Assembly (NCBI RefSeq): GCF_000003815.2
Contig: NC_049983.1
Span: 3,852,706 to 3,916,705 of the forward strand
Length of the DNA: 64,000 nucleotides
Direction of reading: 5' to 3'
Origin: Branchiostoma floridae
Lineage: Eukaryota > Chordata > Leptocardii > Amphioxiformes > Branchiostomatidae
This document shows positions 46,070 through 58,100 of this stretch, piece by piece. The translations under genes were made by a program, and so were the position numbers. Each line of letters begins with the position of its first letter. Positions within the stretch are counted from its first letter, which is position 1. The notes below the pieces were generated by a model that was not told the origin of the DNA, did not search any database, and worked only from the letters and a program-made list of their open reading frames with translations.

Positions 46070-46366
46070 TGCTACAACAGAAATGGATACATAAATGAAT
46101 AAGTCTGCAAGATTACATGTAAGACGAATTCCAAATCTGTTTTGAATTGTCATCACTCAGATGTTCTGAGGTCGAATTAGCCCAATAACTTTCACATTAT
46201 TTCATATAATAAGGACCTTATTTGCATGATTAATGACAAACAGATTTAATACAGCAGTTGTAAAGGGTAGAATCATTTGGCGAAGGTATGGGGTCGTGGA
46301 ACTCTAGTTTGTAATTAACACTTTGAGTAGAGTAGACAAGAGATTGATATAGATGATAACTAAAAC

Positions 46367-46862
46367 TCACTCGTTCACCTTTATCCGTGGGGTAACCTAT
46401 ATCCGTTGTAATTAAAATCGGGATATTTAGGGATGATGTCAAGGCGGGTGGTGGTTTCAGACAGCAAATATTGTAATTTGAAACCAACGTCCGTCGACGT
46501 CGATCCCTAAATATCCCGTTTTTAAATACAACGGATATAGGCTACCCCGCGGATAAAGGGGAACTAGCGTTACAACAAATTAAGAAATTGTCATTAAAAA
46601 GATAATAAATGCTAACGTTCTATGGAGGCCATAAAACGCTAGTTCACCTTTATCCGTGGGGTAACCTTTATCCGTTGTTTCTACAATCATGGTATTCTGG
46701 GATATCAAGTCGATGGACTGTGGGTTCAAAATGCACTAGTTTCAAAATACTGCAATTATAAACCACCGTTCGTTGACATATATCCCCAAATACACTGTAA
46801 TTATTATAATTAATAACAACGGACATAGGTTACCCCGCGAAAAAAGGTGAACTAGTGTTAGC
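46367..46862. mobile_element. Two adjacent palindromic MITEs, TTCACCTTTATCCG ends
   Basis: Copy 1 is about 46372-46572 and copy 2 about 46636-46858. Each begins GTTCACCTTTATCCGTGGGG and ends in the complement (CCCCGCGgATAAAGGgGAAC-type), with ATATCCGTTGT / ACAACGGATAT and the GGGATATTTAGGGAT palindrome inside. They are about 64 bp apart. Confidence 0.7.
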
Positions 46863-47092
46863 CTATAGCCTATAAAGATGATGACTTTCACTCTGTCTAT
46901 TGCCAATGATAGCTATGCTTAATGTCAAAGTTTGTCTATTTTGAGTTCATCATAGATAAATATATGTCATGCAGATTTCAATGTTGCTAAAATAAAACAT
47001 GATGGCGTAATGCATGTAGGAGTTGGCTTGGGTACTTTTCCACATCGCTCAAACGTTCTTGTTTGTATGTTTTTACTTTCAAGACTTACGTT

Positions 47093-47515
47093 ATAAGGCT
47101 GCGTTGACTCCTTTATATGGATGACATCCGCGCGCACATCAATTAGAATATTTTCGCACAATGGTTTTGACCATACTGGAAATCATACATCAAAATTTCA
47201 TAGAAAATATATCGGAAAATTGATACAAATGTCATGGAATGTCAAAGTCGATTCCAAGGTCAAAGAAGAAGTATTGAAAGAACGAAAATATAGAATCCAT
47301 TGCTCGATGTATCTTACTTTGTATGTTTTGTCATTTGTTAGATTCATAACCATAATGAACATTAATGAACTGTAATTTACAACACAAAGATTGGACTCAC
47401 CCATGATTAACATTTTGGCCAATTTCCTTTTTTTTTTTGCACATTCGCATCAGTTTTTGGGGTTCCCGGAAAATTTCATCCATATAATCATATAATCAAA
47501 TCAACAATGGCCTAT
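47093..47515. mobile_element. MITE, GGATGACATC family
   Basis: ATATGGATGACATCCGCGCG near the left and GGGGTTCCCGGAAAATTTCA, then ATCAAATCAACAATGGCC near the right. It is related to 60822-61163 and to partial copies at 9280-9500 and 14010-14290. Confidence 0.5.
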
Positions 47516-47540
47516 TGTGAACTCGAAAAATGAGTCCCTT

Positions 47541-48467
47541 TTAAACTGTTTCATATGCCACTCCATTCATTTGGATCTGTTCGACAGGACTATCTTGTAT
47601 CTTACCGTTAACGCTTTCTGTTTGTACAGTTTGCATTTGTTTCCCTTTTAAAATGATTTTATGGTTGTTTTTATTTCTAAACTTCTTCAACAGTTTCAAA
47701 CGTGCCCGATATAAGGCGCATACCAAGGCATGAAACACTGGCATGACTATGAACGTATTTGCCAACAAGATTCCGATGGCTTGGAGCGGGACTGTGTTCA
47801 GGTCCAGAAAAGAATAGATGTATTGTTTCCCATCGTATCCCCTGAACCCACCAAGCCAGTACAACACCACGAAAACGCTGTAAAAACCTTGGTGGATGAC
47901 TGGGTATATCACGCGGTTCATTCGTGAAGGTATCCCGCACAGTAGAACGTCAATTACAACCATGACCGAGTTCAACCCGTGCCGTAGAATACTACGAAGG
48001 CCGATCGTGACAGGCCATGGCGAGAACCAGTACTCCGCAGACACAGTCAACGAAATAGTCATGGCCATGTCGTAGATTATCCAACCGATGTAGAGTGTTC
48101 TTTGCGACGGGCCTTCGTGAGTGCTGCAGTACTGCTGTAGACAGATAGTGGCGCTCCAGCAGAAATGGAGGGTCAGGGTAGCGTACATCCAGTTTGAGTA
48201 GAAGGTGATCCATCGGTTACTGTCGGTAGGGACGCTCCAGATGAGAATGGCGAGGGTGAAGACGGCACACACCACACGGTAGGTGACGAACAGCTTCTGG
48301 TTAGGAGACCACTATGGGGATAAAGTGTAATACAGTATTTAGGTCCCAATTCACGAACCACACACGCGCGCACACACATACACGCACCGCAACACACAAA
48401 CACAAACACACACACAAAAAAAAAACAACAACACAAAGACACTCAAACACACACACACACTCACACT

Positions 48468-48506
<39 letters not shown>

Positions 48507-49787
48507 GCACGTACATACACACATAAACACACATATACTCAGGCACATACACACGTGCGCGCGCACTCTCGCATGCACAAACACATACACATACGTCGCG
48601 GAAACACACAAACACGTACGTACACACACACACACACATGCGCGCGCACGCACGCACGCACATACACCCACGCACTCACAAACGGATACACATAGATTCA
48701 CATAGTCGTGGCGTCGTGTTTTTACGAATTTCATCACTTCACTCAGGTAAAAATGAGTATCTAGTTTCGGTTAGGGGCGTCACACAGATAACAACTAACA
48801 TCCCTATCAGATTAAACTACGTTATTGTCGAACTGGTCATTTCAGATATTGGTAAAAATAAAAGTTACATTTCATATTCAACACTGCTAGGCATTAAAGG
48901 TGAAGCGGTCGAAACGCAGACTAAGAACGAATCCTGACCCTTTTTCGTTAGGTAGTAGTGCAATTAGGCTTCTCTACGGTTCACTTGTCTTAATAGCCCT
49001 GCACATCGTGCCTTTTCTACCGCGCTTCTTGATAAGTGTACATGTTCTTTTACGTGCAGATGTTTGACGTTTTCTCACGCGGCGGCCATGATAGATCGAA
49101 GACGAGGTCAATGAGGCAAACAGACAAAACTCATTTCTAAAATCAGGTCCCATTCATTTTCCCCCAAAACCACACAAAATGCCATGATATAAGATAGAAT
49201 AATAAATATTATAACTTGTGTTATACACTCAAAATATAGCAATTTAGAGTAGTGTATACTGGTCCCTTAGTCCCTTAAGAGATGCAAAATAAAAACATAA
49301 TAATGCAAATATTTGACGGACTTCACTTATTGGTCGCTTTCCTAATTGGCAGGCTATCATTAGTTGAACTGCTAATTATGATGGACAGCCTTTTGTTTGC
49401 CTCATTGAACTCGTTTTAGATCTATCATGGCCGCCGCGTGAGAAAGGTGTATAGCTGAAGCTCCCTCATACACAGGTATGCCGATTTTACGTCACCATAC
49501 AAAAATTGACGAAAGCAATCCCCTACAACATGTTAAAGCATTAACTAACTCCCCCCCCCCCCCCCTTCCGGTACGACAATAGCTGTCAAACAACATTGTG
49601 CAGCGATTTCAATACGTGTGCGTGTGCTCACCGGTGTTGCAGTGAATGCTGTCCTCTCTGGTAACGGCTCCCTACTAATGAAACCAAGACGACCTTTCTC
49701 CGACGGGTCCATTTTGCGACAGGGCCGGGCAAGATAGCCTATCAACTTCTGCAAACCTCGTCTGGTGCCTCTCAGTATAAATGTCAT
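47541..49787 (-). CDS. Rolling-stone-like multi-pass membrane protein
   Basis: Member of the family of Drosophila rolling stone (rost, a myoblast-fusion membrane protein); the role outside insects is not settled. Exons on -: 49632-49787 and 47541-48311, both phase 0, 308 residues. The start at 49787 ([14 protein letters not shown]) is the first ATG after an in-frame stop; a second ATG ([11 protein letters not shown]) lies at 49712. The second exon opens [18 protein letters not shown]. About six hydrophobic segments follow, with family-like signatures [70 protein letters not shown] and [14 protein letters not shown]. The C-tail is basic then polar ([11 protein letters not shown] ... AYETV), presumably cytosolic. 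It sits between RYBP and the scramblase, all on the - strand. Confidence 0.82.
48355..48680. repeat. Long CA microsatellite in the rolling-stone intron
   Basis: About 320 bases of CA with GCGC, CATA and CACG interruptions, beginning about 45 bases upstream of the acceptor of the 47541-48311 exon. It opens long Cys/Val or His/Thr frames that are artefacts. Confidence 0.95.
49074..49445. mobile_element. MITE, TTCTCACGCGGCGGCCATGA ends
   Basis: The left terminus TTCTCACGCGGCGGCCATGA (continuing TAGATC) and right terminus TCATGGCCGCCGCGTGAGAA are perfect complements; AATGAGGCAAAC / GTTTGCCTCATTG also pair. In the rolling-stone intron. Confidence 0.8.
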
Positions 49788-50672
49788 ACTGTATTTGGCG
49801 AACTTTGGCGACAAGTACTCTTGCTAATTAGCCGGTCGAAATGGAATGCTACACTACAACTCTAGGGGGTTACGTTGACAAATTATCGTACGTAGAAAAC
49901 TTGCTCGAATATTGCTCCATGAATATGTATTATTACGAAAGAAAAACTGACAGAAAAACGATTTCAATTCAAACTAAGGGTAAAATGTACGTGCAGATTT
50001 TGCTAGCCTTCTCGTATTTTTTTTTCAAATGGTTTAGTCTGGAAAGTGGTTCAACCTGTTGCACAAGTTGAGAAATTTAAAGCTAAAGGTTACACTGTGT
50101 TGTACTCTTCAACCCTCGGGAGATTTTTTTTCTATTTGCTTTTTGACAGACGAGGACAATGTGGCACTGCACTCAAGTTTTGTAACTTATATTAACAGTG
50201 CCACATACACAGTACAGACAGAAGGTAAAAGTAGTCTTTTACCTTCCCGACAGAAGTCAGGTACCCATTTCTACACCTGGATGAAGCGAGGAAGGTCGTG
50301 TTAAGTGCCTTTCCCTAGGGCACAGCGTCGGGGGCACGGTGGGGCTGTATGGCGTAATCATCTATTCTCCAAACAGAGGTTTCGGTCGGGCCGCGGGGGG
50401 GGGGGGGGGTCATATAGTAGTGGCCGGGATTTCTTACTGATCCCTCCGACAAAGTGTACCATGGCTGTGCCATCCGTTCAAAATTGGTGTTGATGCCCCG
50501 TTCAAAAAAAATAGTTATGTGTACCATACGTTTACCACTGAGTAAATCGTTTAATTGCACGTGCATCCGGACCAACAGTAATTCACTTCAACGGCCTGAA
50601 AGGTCCGATCTCTCTTCGCTCACTTTGCCATCTCTGATGCTCATAACTACTTTCCATAGCCCAACCCCTCTG

Positions 50673-50931
50673 GTCTCCAAGCAGACCCTACGGTGCCTTA
50701 GAGATAGTATCAAAGCTGGCAAGGGACTTAGTATAGCCGCACCAGGTGCCCGTTTGACTCCCTTTGGCTGGCTACTAATACTATCCTTTGCCAGCACTGA
50801 TACTATCTCTAAGGNNNNNNNNNNNNNNNNNNNNNNNNNNNNNNNNNNNNNNNNNNNNNNNNNNNNNNNNNNNNNNNNNNNNNNNNNNNNNNNNNNNNNN
50901 NNNNNNNNNNNNNNCGTAGGGTCTGCTTGGA
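50673..50931. mobile_element. Palindromic TCTCCAAGCAG MITE with gap
   Basis: TCTCCAAGCAGACCCTACGG at the left and CGTAGGGTCTGCTTGGAAGC at the right, with the run of N (50815-50914) inside the right part. The gap probably reflects the foldback structure or a nested repeat. Confidence 0.75.
50815..50914. other. Assembly gap (100 N)
   Basis: A placeholder of 100 N inside a palindromic MITE, between CTCTAAGG and CGTAGGGTCTGC, which would be adjacent in an undisturbed copy (compare CTCTAAGGCACCGTAGGG). True missing length is unknown and may be small. Confidence 0.99.
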
Positions 50932-51064
50932 AGCTACAACCCATTCATGCATCGGTTTCGTTTCTTTAGCTCATCAAAGGCAAATTGTAGTAAAAGAAGA
51001 AACCGTCGCAGTCAGCATCACAAACAATGGCTCCTTGATAACGTTAGTAGTAAAACCAAAACAC

Positions 51065-51668
51065 CAAGCTGGGAATGGAAGGCCTTTATATGATATCTGT
51101 GAACTACCTGGGTAACCAGATTACCTCTGACCTGTCTGATGATGAGTCAATTCGCTATCATGTCAGAGGGTTCTATACCAAAGCCAATTCCTTGATACGA
51201 AAATTCCGATTCGCCTCTCCTGGAGTGAAGCGCGTCCTTTTTGATGCATATTGTTCCTCGATATATTGCGCTCAGCTATGGTGTCAGTATAACTTGGGTA
51301 CGATTCGCAGGCTACGCGTAGCCTATAACAATGCTCTTAGGATTGTGTTAGGTTATCGAACGAGAGATAGTGCCAGCCAAATGTTTGTGACACATGGTAT
51401 TGATACTTTTGTAGCTAGAAGGAGAAAACTAACGCATGCATTTGTACAACGCATCGCCACCTCTACAAACAACATTATCTCCCGGTTATACCACTCAGAT
51501 GCCTTCTTCCATAGCAAATTCTGGACACACTATGTGAATCTTGTTTTCAAAAGCCCAGACTAATTTAACTTTTTATTGTACATAAAGTGTATGTGTATTG
51601 TTGTATTGTATGTTTTAATGTGATATGGGCCAAGAGCCTGCAATAAAGTTGAAATAAAGTTGAAATTG
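51065..51668 (+). mobile_element. LINE 3' fragment, CR1-like group
   Basis: One open frame encodes GNQITSDLSDDESIRYHVRG, then FYTKANSLIRKFRFAS, FDAYCSSIYCAQLWCQY, LRVAYNNALRIVLGYR and ASQMFVTHGIDTF, ending with a stop at 51561-51563. This is the typical region C-terminal to the RT fingers/palm in CR1/L2-like retrotransposons. The 3' end is AATAAAGTTGAAATAAAGTTG, a short-tandem tail as in CR1-group LINEs. It is 5'-truncated; the ~150 codons have no stop, so it is a fairly young copy. Confidence 0.85.
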
Positions 51669-51831
51669 ATATGGTGGATAAACCACTACAGGCGTTTTAC
51701 GGTCATAATTCTGTTATAAGGTGCACTAGAAGTTTATGTGCATCTTAACTTTTAGATCCCATTGATTAATGCATGCGTATGCATAGAAAGTATCTGTCCC
51801 TTGTTCTTTTGGGATGAGTGGGTGTCCTTAG

Positions 51832-52018
51832 GCTAACGTCACAGTTAACCGGGACCCGGCCGGGCTGTTAATTACAAAAAATAGAAATTTATACGTACAA
51901 ATATGTACAAATATTGCCCACGACTATGCTCTTTTGTGTAGTTTGGTGTCTTTTAGATCTATGTCATACTTTTTAATATAATTGTTCCCAAAAGCTGTCG
52001 GGCCCCGGTTTGGAAATG
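51832..52018. mobile_element. GTCACATTTCCAAACC element, short copy
   Basis: AGGCTAACGTCACAGTTAAC, GGGACCCGGCCGGGCTGTTA and GGCCCCGGTTTGGAAATGTG, with the same interior phrases (TATTGCCCACGACTAT, GTAGTTTGGTGTCTTTTA) as 31290-31476. Confidence 0.7.
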
Positions 52019-52032
52019 TGACTTAAGCTTTA

Positions 52033-52797
52033 GGCCACAGCAAGTAAATTTTATGGATGACATCAGCGCACGCATTAATTTTCGCCTGATGTGAGAATAA
52101 AAAACAAGAAAATCAACATGCCGTAATTTAACAATTACATCGTAAACGTCTTGCAATTGCTTATGTTTTATGACATGTGTAGATAGTCTAATCCGATAGG
52201 TGTTCAATCGCATATGAATATCCAGTATAGTTACTTGATAGTATGCAAAAAGTTTTCAGGATTTGTCCTAGTTAATTGACAGTCTGTATTCAATCACACA
52301 TGAATATCCAATATAGTTGCTACCTGTGGTAGTATGATAAGCTCTTCTCTGAATTTTTCTCTAGTTAGAAAACAGTCTGTGTTCTATTGCATATTAGTAT
52401 CCAGTATAATTGCTACCCGCGCTGGTATGACAAGCTCAAGGACAGTTGAATGTTGACAGTAAGACGTTCCATCCCCTATGAATACCCAGTGTAGTAGCTA
52501 GCTGCCAATGATGGTAGGACAAGCTCTTTCTACAATCGTTCTAGACTTCTAGTTATTTGAGATGGATACACAACTACAAGGATAGGTACACGTAATGATG
52601 TTAAATACAGGAATAACAGATCTGTTTCTTGTGATATCATCTTTTGTCACCTCGATTATTGTTTTGTAAGGTTTATGATCTCAGAATTTGAAAAAGTAGG
52701 AATCTTGCTTTTTTTGCTCGCCTTGTTTTTTCCCGCGCTCTCTCACTAAATTTGGAGTCTCTGGAGGATGTCATCCATACAAGTTACTTGCTGTGGC
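52033..52797. mobile_element. GGCCACAGCAAGTAAATT MITE, TTA target duplication
   Basis: GGCCACAGCAAGTAAATTTT then ATGGATGACATCAGC at the left; GGATGTCATCCATACAAGTT then ACTTGCTGTGGCC at the right. TTA flanks both ends, consistent with a Harbinger-like element. Confidence 0.7.
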
Positions 52798-52800
52798 CTT

Positions 52801-52990
52801 ATACCCCTCTCACATTAGGCGAAAATCGATCGGACGACAAGTCTGCGAACTCTACATTACGAGGAGACATGACCCTGACGGGAAGGGGGAACTCTACCAT
52901 TTCTTCGTCGGCAGCAGGGCCATGCCTCCTCGTAATGTAGAGCTCGCAGACTCGTTGTCCGATCGATTTTCGCCTAATGTGTTGGGGTAT
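52801..52990. mobile_element. Palindromic MITE abutting the 52033 element
   Basis: ATACCCCTCTCACATTAGGC then GAAAATCGATCGGACGAC at the left; GTCCGATCGATTTTCGCCTA and ATGTGTTGGGGTAT at the right; CTCTACATTACGAGGAG pairs with CTCCTCGTAATGTAGAG. Confidence 0.75.
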
Positions 52991-53753
52991 AATTATAAGG
53001 AAGACGTAATAGGTGGTGAACCAGGTGGTATAGTGCCTGCTTGGACAGCATGACCATCTTACCGCATCTGGGCATGCTCAAGACACCATCCAGTCAGTCA
53101 AGGCAAAAGCTACCAGACACACTTTTACAAATTGATCGTGATATCCGTACACCGATTCCAACGTAACAACATCTTACACGGTGATAGTTAACACTCCTTT
53201 ATAGTGTGGGGATACGGAGAACAATGTAGTATTCTTTTTTTATTTAGATATCATCACTAGAAGACTGATAATCAATCAGACCTTATAATATGTAGATAAC
53301 GTTACATTTCATAATTCATGACATTTCTGTAATGTCTGATCTCGTTGCGTGTTCTTTCTTTTTCCTACCATTATTGTCAAAACTGCCTCCTTGCGGTCCT
53401 TAATAACATAACAGAAACGGACTGCAAGGAAAAAATCAAGAATTGGCCTCTAGGAACTCTAGGAATATATCTTATCTGTTTTATAATATATTTCCATCTA
53501 TATTGTGCTAAGTGTTTTTCTACAGTGTGTTATATATTTATGATAATCTATATCTGGTTGTGACATCTCATCAAAGTAAAATGTGAGATCAGACATAAAT
53601 TTTGCAGCCTGCTCCTTTCTTATATTAGGAGATTTTCTTATGTATTTAGTCCAAACATCATACGGATATTCAAAACACAACATGTTATGACATGATCGTA
53701 AGCCATAAGCTTTTTAAATAAGCTCTTTCACAGAGTGCGGGCGACAGGAGTTC

Positions 53754-54133
53754 TGGGTAATATGTCAAGGGTAAAGGCCACATGAATGTAAAAAATCCGC
53801 CATTTCACTAGCCTCCATAGCAGGCTTTCTGGGGCCTTTTTTTGGCTCATAATACACTTTTGCTGGCCATTTCTATTTGTACTCGGTCGCTGATTGCTGG
53901 CGTTTTCTGATTGCCGGCCTCCGAAAACACCAGCAATCAATCAGCGACCGAGTACAAATAGAAATGACCAGCGAACGGTGTAATATGAGCCAAAAAAGGC
54001 CACAGAAAGCCTGCTATGGAGGCACATTTTGCGGGCTCAAATGGTTTTTGGACATTGACATCACGCAATTCTTAACAATGGTCGAGACGAGACTTTTTAC
54101 TGCTGATGAACCATTACCTTTGACATATTAACC
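53754..54133. mobile_element. Full-length foldback element, GTAATATGTCAAAGG family
   Basis: The outer ends GGTAATATGTCAAGGGTAAA and TTACCTTTGACATATTAACC are inverted; CCTCCATAGCAGGCTTTCTG pairs with CAGAAAGCCTGCTATGGAGG. The core is a palindrome around ATTTCTATTTGTACTCGGTC at 53866-53969. Smaller relatives are at 26136 and 54494. Confidence 0.75.
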
Positions 54134-54493
54134 AGGATCCCTCGCTGTCGCTCGCACATGCTTACTGAACTCTGTGAAAGACGTTATTAATGGATTTTCG
54201 TAAACGTATACTATATAGGGTCATATAGTACAGATAGATATAGAGATTACGCATTAAGCACATTGTCGTATGCCGTAAGCCAGAAGTAGTATGTTCTTAA
54301 ATACTGGGATTTCATACATGTATATGTATACAGTACTGACTTCATATGGAGAATTAGAATGCACTTATAACATGGTCGTAGGTCGTAAGCCATAAGTTGT
54401 ACGCAAAGCAATCTGTGGTGACAAAATTACAGTAACAAAACCATAAAAAAAACTTTAAATTTCATCGTTCCGAGCGCGCTCATGTGCAGCGAC

Positions 54494-54655
54494 AAGTGTT
54501 GTGGGTAATATGTCAAAGGTCGAGGCCCCTAAACTTACATACAGCACTCGTCTCTCGACCATTGTCTCGATTTGCATAATCAATGCCCAGACGTAATTTG
54601 TTTATGTCTCAAGGGCCTTTACCTTTGACCTATCACCCATAATTCCTGTCGCTGC
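54494..54655. mobile_element. Small MITE of the GTAATATGTCAAAGG family
   Basis: TGGGTAATATGTCAAAGGTC and GGCCTTTACCTTTGACCTAT with matching flanks (GCGACAAGTGTTG / ATTCCTGTCGCTG). Confidence 0.65.
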
Positions 54656-54701
54656 ACATGCGTACTTAGAGTCGTGCTCTCAGTCTCCTACGCAGAGACA
54701 T

Positions 54702-55107
54702 CCAACGGCGCTAGCAAAACCGCCTCTTGTCTGTACTCTGCTATCTCAACCGTCACGATCAGTTCCTGACCACACTGCTTATAAACAGTATTAATGAACT
54801 AGCCTAGTCTTTGTTTGGCTGACAGTTGATTTGTGGCGACGCCCACAGGATCTGATCGTGACAGTTGAGATAGGTACAGACAAGAGACGGTTTTGCTAAT
54901 CTCCAAGCAGCTCCTACGGTAGCATAAGATAGTATCAAAAGCTGGCAGAGGAGTGAAGCTGGCTTTGGAGTGTGTTTTGCTACATGGTAAATGGACACCT
55001 CTTGGCTGACTACGCTCCTTGGTCAGTTTGATACTATCTTATGCCATTGTAGGATCTGCTTGAAGTTTAGGTTTTGCTATCGCCGTTGGATGTCTCTACG
55101 TAGCAGA
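54702..55107. repeat. Inverted repeat split by a MITE
   Basis: 54704-54785 (CGCAGAGACATCCAACGGCG ... TCTCAACCGTCACGATCAG) is the complement of 54845-54895 plus 55069-55105. The right arm is interrupted by the palindromic MITE 54896-55068, so the inverted repeat is older than the MITE. The right end touches the scramblase 3' UTR, about 30 bases from its stop. Confidence 0.8.
54896..55068. mobile_element. Palindromic TCTCCAAGCAG MITE, about 9-bp duplication
   Basis: Left ATCTCCAAGCAGCTCCTACG, right CATTGTAGGATCTGCTTGAA; flanked by GTTTTGCTA on both sides. It is inserted into one arm of an older inverted repeat, so the empty site can be read from the other arm (GCTAGCAAAACC on the left arm). 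A 9-bp duplication suggests a Mutator-like mobilising transposase. Confidence 0.8.
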
Positions 55108-55137
55108 ATGCGTCACTCTTAGACCAAACGTCCGTGA

Positions 55138-58100
55138 CTAGAACAGAACAGACGACTGCTGCTCTTCTCCTCCGACCTGCTCGAAGAACATGAAGTCGAT
55201 GAGGAAGAGCGCCCCAAGGAGCGTGGCCTTGACCTTCACGTCCAAGTCCATGGGGAACTGGATGCCGAGGTTGTCTGCGTCTGTGAAGGCCTCCTTCAGC
55301 AGTCCGCTCCACTGTTTGGAGATCTTCCCCACCTGTCATTCAGATATGGACACTTATCAGTCTGTTTATTTATCATATGCTGTCACTATTGTTAATACGA
55401 ACGTCAAATAGAAAATATTGCCCTCGTCAACAGTTTTACTGAATAACAAAATTGATAATGAATGATCTGCAACCTTCTTCTGACTGGTTCACACCGCATT
55501 AACTCTATGTATAACACAGTTTGGGACCGCATTTGTAAATAATTTTAGAAAATAGAATTTACTTGCTTCGGAATCAAACACATTTGCATATCACCTTTGG
55601 AATGAAACTCATTTGCATATTACCTTTTGGGACTCATCGGGAACCATGACGTCAAACTCCACGTCCCCACAGAAGGAGCAGCTGAGACAGGGGCCCTCGA
55701 TGACCAGCACCACGTCACCGGCGGCGTCCTCTATCTCAAACTTGGGCAGGAACGGGTGCCAGATCTGCCGCACCCACCCCACGGTGTTCCCGGGAGGGGC
55801 CTGGACTTCCAGCTCCTGTAATGGGGTAGGAAGTTAAGGTTTCAGAATCGGCTAAATTGGCATTTTGACCTTCCATTGTTTTCTCATTAATGAATTAAGA
55901 AAGAATAGAGCCCTAACGAATTTTGATAGATGGGCATAAAAGAATTCTAAATCTGATTTTGGGGGCCATATAGATGACGTCATCGGGTTTTATTGCCCCT
56001 GATATTAATTTTTTTCTATGAGAAAATACAGCACTTTCGTACATACCACTGCAATGAAACTATGTTTTTCATGTGCATAATGATGAAAGCTACAAACTCA
56101 GGTTAGCGCCAACTGATATCTGCTAATGATCTGGAATTATTAGAAAATGAATTTTTTAATTAGATGAAAACAATTATTTTCTAATATAGCTATGAGAAAT
56201 GAGAAAACAATTGAAGATCAAAATGCCAATATAGCCGATCCTGAAACCTTACATAGAGGTGCATGTTTGGGGAGAACCACACCACGGGCACGTTAGAGAA
56301 CCCACCACATGTGCGATGGTGCGGTGTGAGTGGTTCAAAACCTACAGTCCCGGGCCGCACCTTGGGCAATTACTGTCGTATTAAGGTCACCTGAGTGGCG
56401 CCAAATGGCAGCTCGCTCCAGACCCTTGCGATTTAACCCCGCCTATTGTAAACTCCTCGCAATTCAGCCCCAGGCTACCAAGAAAGAGTAGTCGGCCCAC
56501 TCAATAACATTAACATACGATAGGCCACAGCAAGTTAATTTCATGACATTCTTTGCAGTCCCCCAACTTGATGAAAGACATTCTCCTACAGCAGAGTACC
56601 GTCAGTCATTTATGCCGTTGGGGACCGGGCGTTAGGAGGATGATGAAAGAGTGCGAAAAAATTGTGAAAAAAAACTTTCTGCCTAGATTTCAAGAATAGG
56701 CTTCATAAACGTTGTAATAAGAATTGAAGCGATAAAACATGGCAACATAGCCCAAAAGTCTTTCATTCCTGTATTCAAGAAGTGCACAAGGTGACGCTGG
56801 CGTTGCACACTTGGGTCACTCACACCTCTTCAACAACAATCATAGCTACTTTATGCCTTTTTTCCAATTTTGATACCTTCTCGTTGTGTGGACCATCTTC
56901 GTAGGGGAAATAGTGATAAAATCATTTTTTCTTCTTCAAAAATCAGGCAAAAATTGATAGCATTAATGCATCCATAAGATTTCCTTGCTGTGTGTGGCCT
57001 AAATCGCAATGAACGTTAGTACTGTAGGTTTAGAATCATACTCCATATTCTGTATGTACTGTACATACAATCAGTTAATCTTCGTGTGTTAGAATTTAGA
57101 TTATTTACGTGTTTTGAAACACTTCATGTATTTGATTTTGTTCCCTTGCAATTAGCCCCAAGCGCATGAATGTGCAATAAAAGCTTTATTGTTATTTATT
57201 AATACATTGACTCTCACCTGTAGACAACAGACCCAGAAACAGTTCATGCAGCGTAGGGGGCGGCTAAAATGGATGATTTCCTGCTGAGAGTTGTCGAAAA
57301 CCTTCATCTCGAAGGAGCGGACGTTTCCACAACACTGGCGGGTGCAGCAGTCGTTATCCTCCGCCGCGAAGTACACCTGCTGCCCCATTGAGTTCTTGAT
57401 CTTGTACTTGTTGTCCCCTTCTATGCCGATGAAGGCCTCCAGGAGCTCGACTTGTTGTTTCACTAGAAGTTGATCGATCTGGGGGAAAAGAAGAAGCAGA
57501 TATGTGCCGCAAGATACTGTAAATGCATTTAAGTTCGCGGCGATTTGATTTCGCGGTAGCAGAAAAAAGGCCCTTTCGCGGTGGTTTTAAATTCGCGGTG
57601 AAGCGGCCACAGCAAAAACCGCCAACATTGGTTGTTTTTTCAGAGGAATGTAACAGAAAACAACACAACTGACATACTATAATTACGTCACAAAGTGTGT
57701 TACCTATATACGGTCACTTGTTTTATTTTTCAGCAAGCCACAAAGTCAGGATTAGCCTTCGTAGAAGGTTTCGCTGACTGAAATATATAAATATAACGTT
57801 AATCATTCGGTCCTACGCTCTTAGAGAGAGGGACAGTGACTCAAACGTATTTCACACCCTTGAGGTTGAAGCTAAACAACGGCGTTTTTACATATGACTT
57901 CAAGAATTTGTTGGCAGGCCAAAAAGCAACCTACCACTTCGATTTGATGTGCATGTAAGTTCTGCTGCAATTCTACAACACGCCGCTGGAGGACCCAACT
58001 TAAATCATTTCGAGGTCTCTATCTATATACCACAGCTGAAGACAATTCATTCAGGCATTCATGAATTATAGACGGACGGACGGACCGGTGGTTGAACGGA

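Larger units (their letters stand above)
49788..55137. other. Spacer between rolling-stone-like and scramblase genes
   Basis: It holds the LINE fragment, a gap and several MITEs listed separately. The parts 49850-50240, 52180-52790 and 53060-53720 show no gene. 52180-52560 repeats a phrase (CACATGAATATCCA, AGTTGCTACC, GGTATGACAAGCTC) about four times at roughly 100-110-bp spacing, a decayed tandem repeat. Confidence 0.5.

Noticed and set aside
45631-46079. A solo LTR (TG...CA ends on the - strand)
   Set aside because: The TGTTGTAGCA ends are better explained as a 10-bp direct repeat of the target; there is no 4-6 bp duplication outside them and no LTR-type internal signals that I could support.
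48301-48737. Cys/Val-rich and His/Thr-rich frames on both strands
   Set aside because: Products of the CA microsatellite; the same happens at 58061-58477.
49545-49814. Start of the rolling-stone-like protein at 49814
   Set aside because: That codon is TTG, not ATG; the first in-frame ATG after the upstream stop is at 49787.
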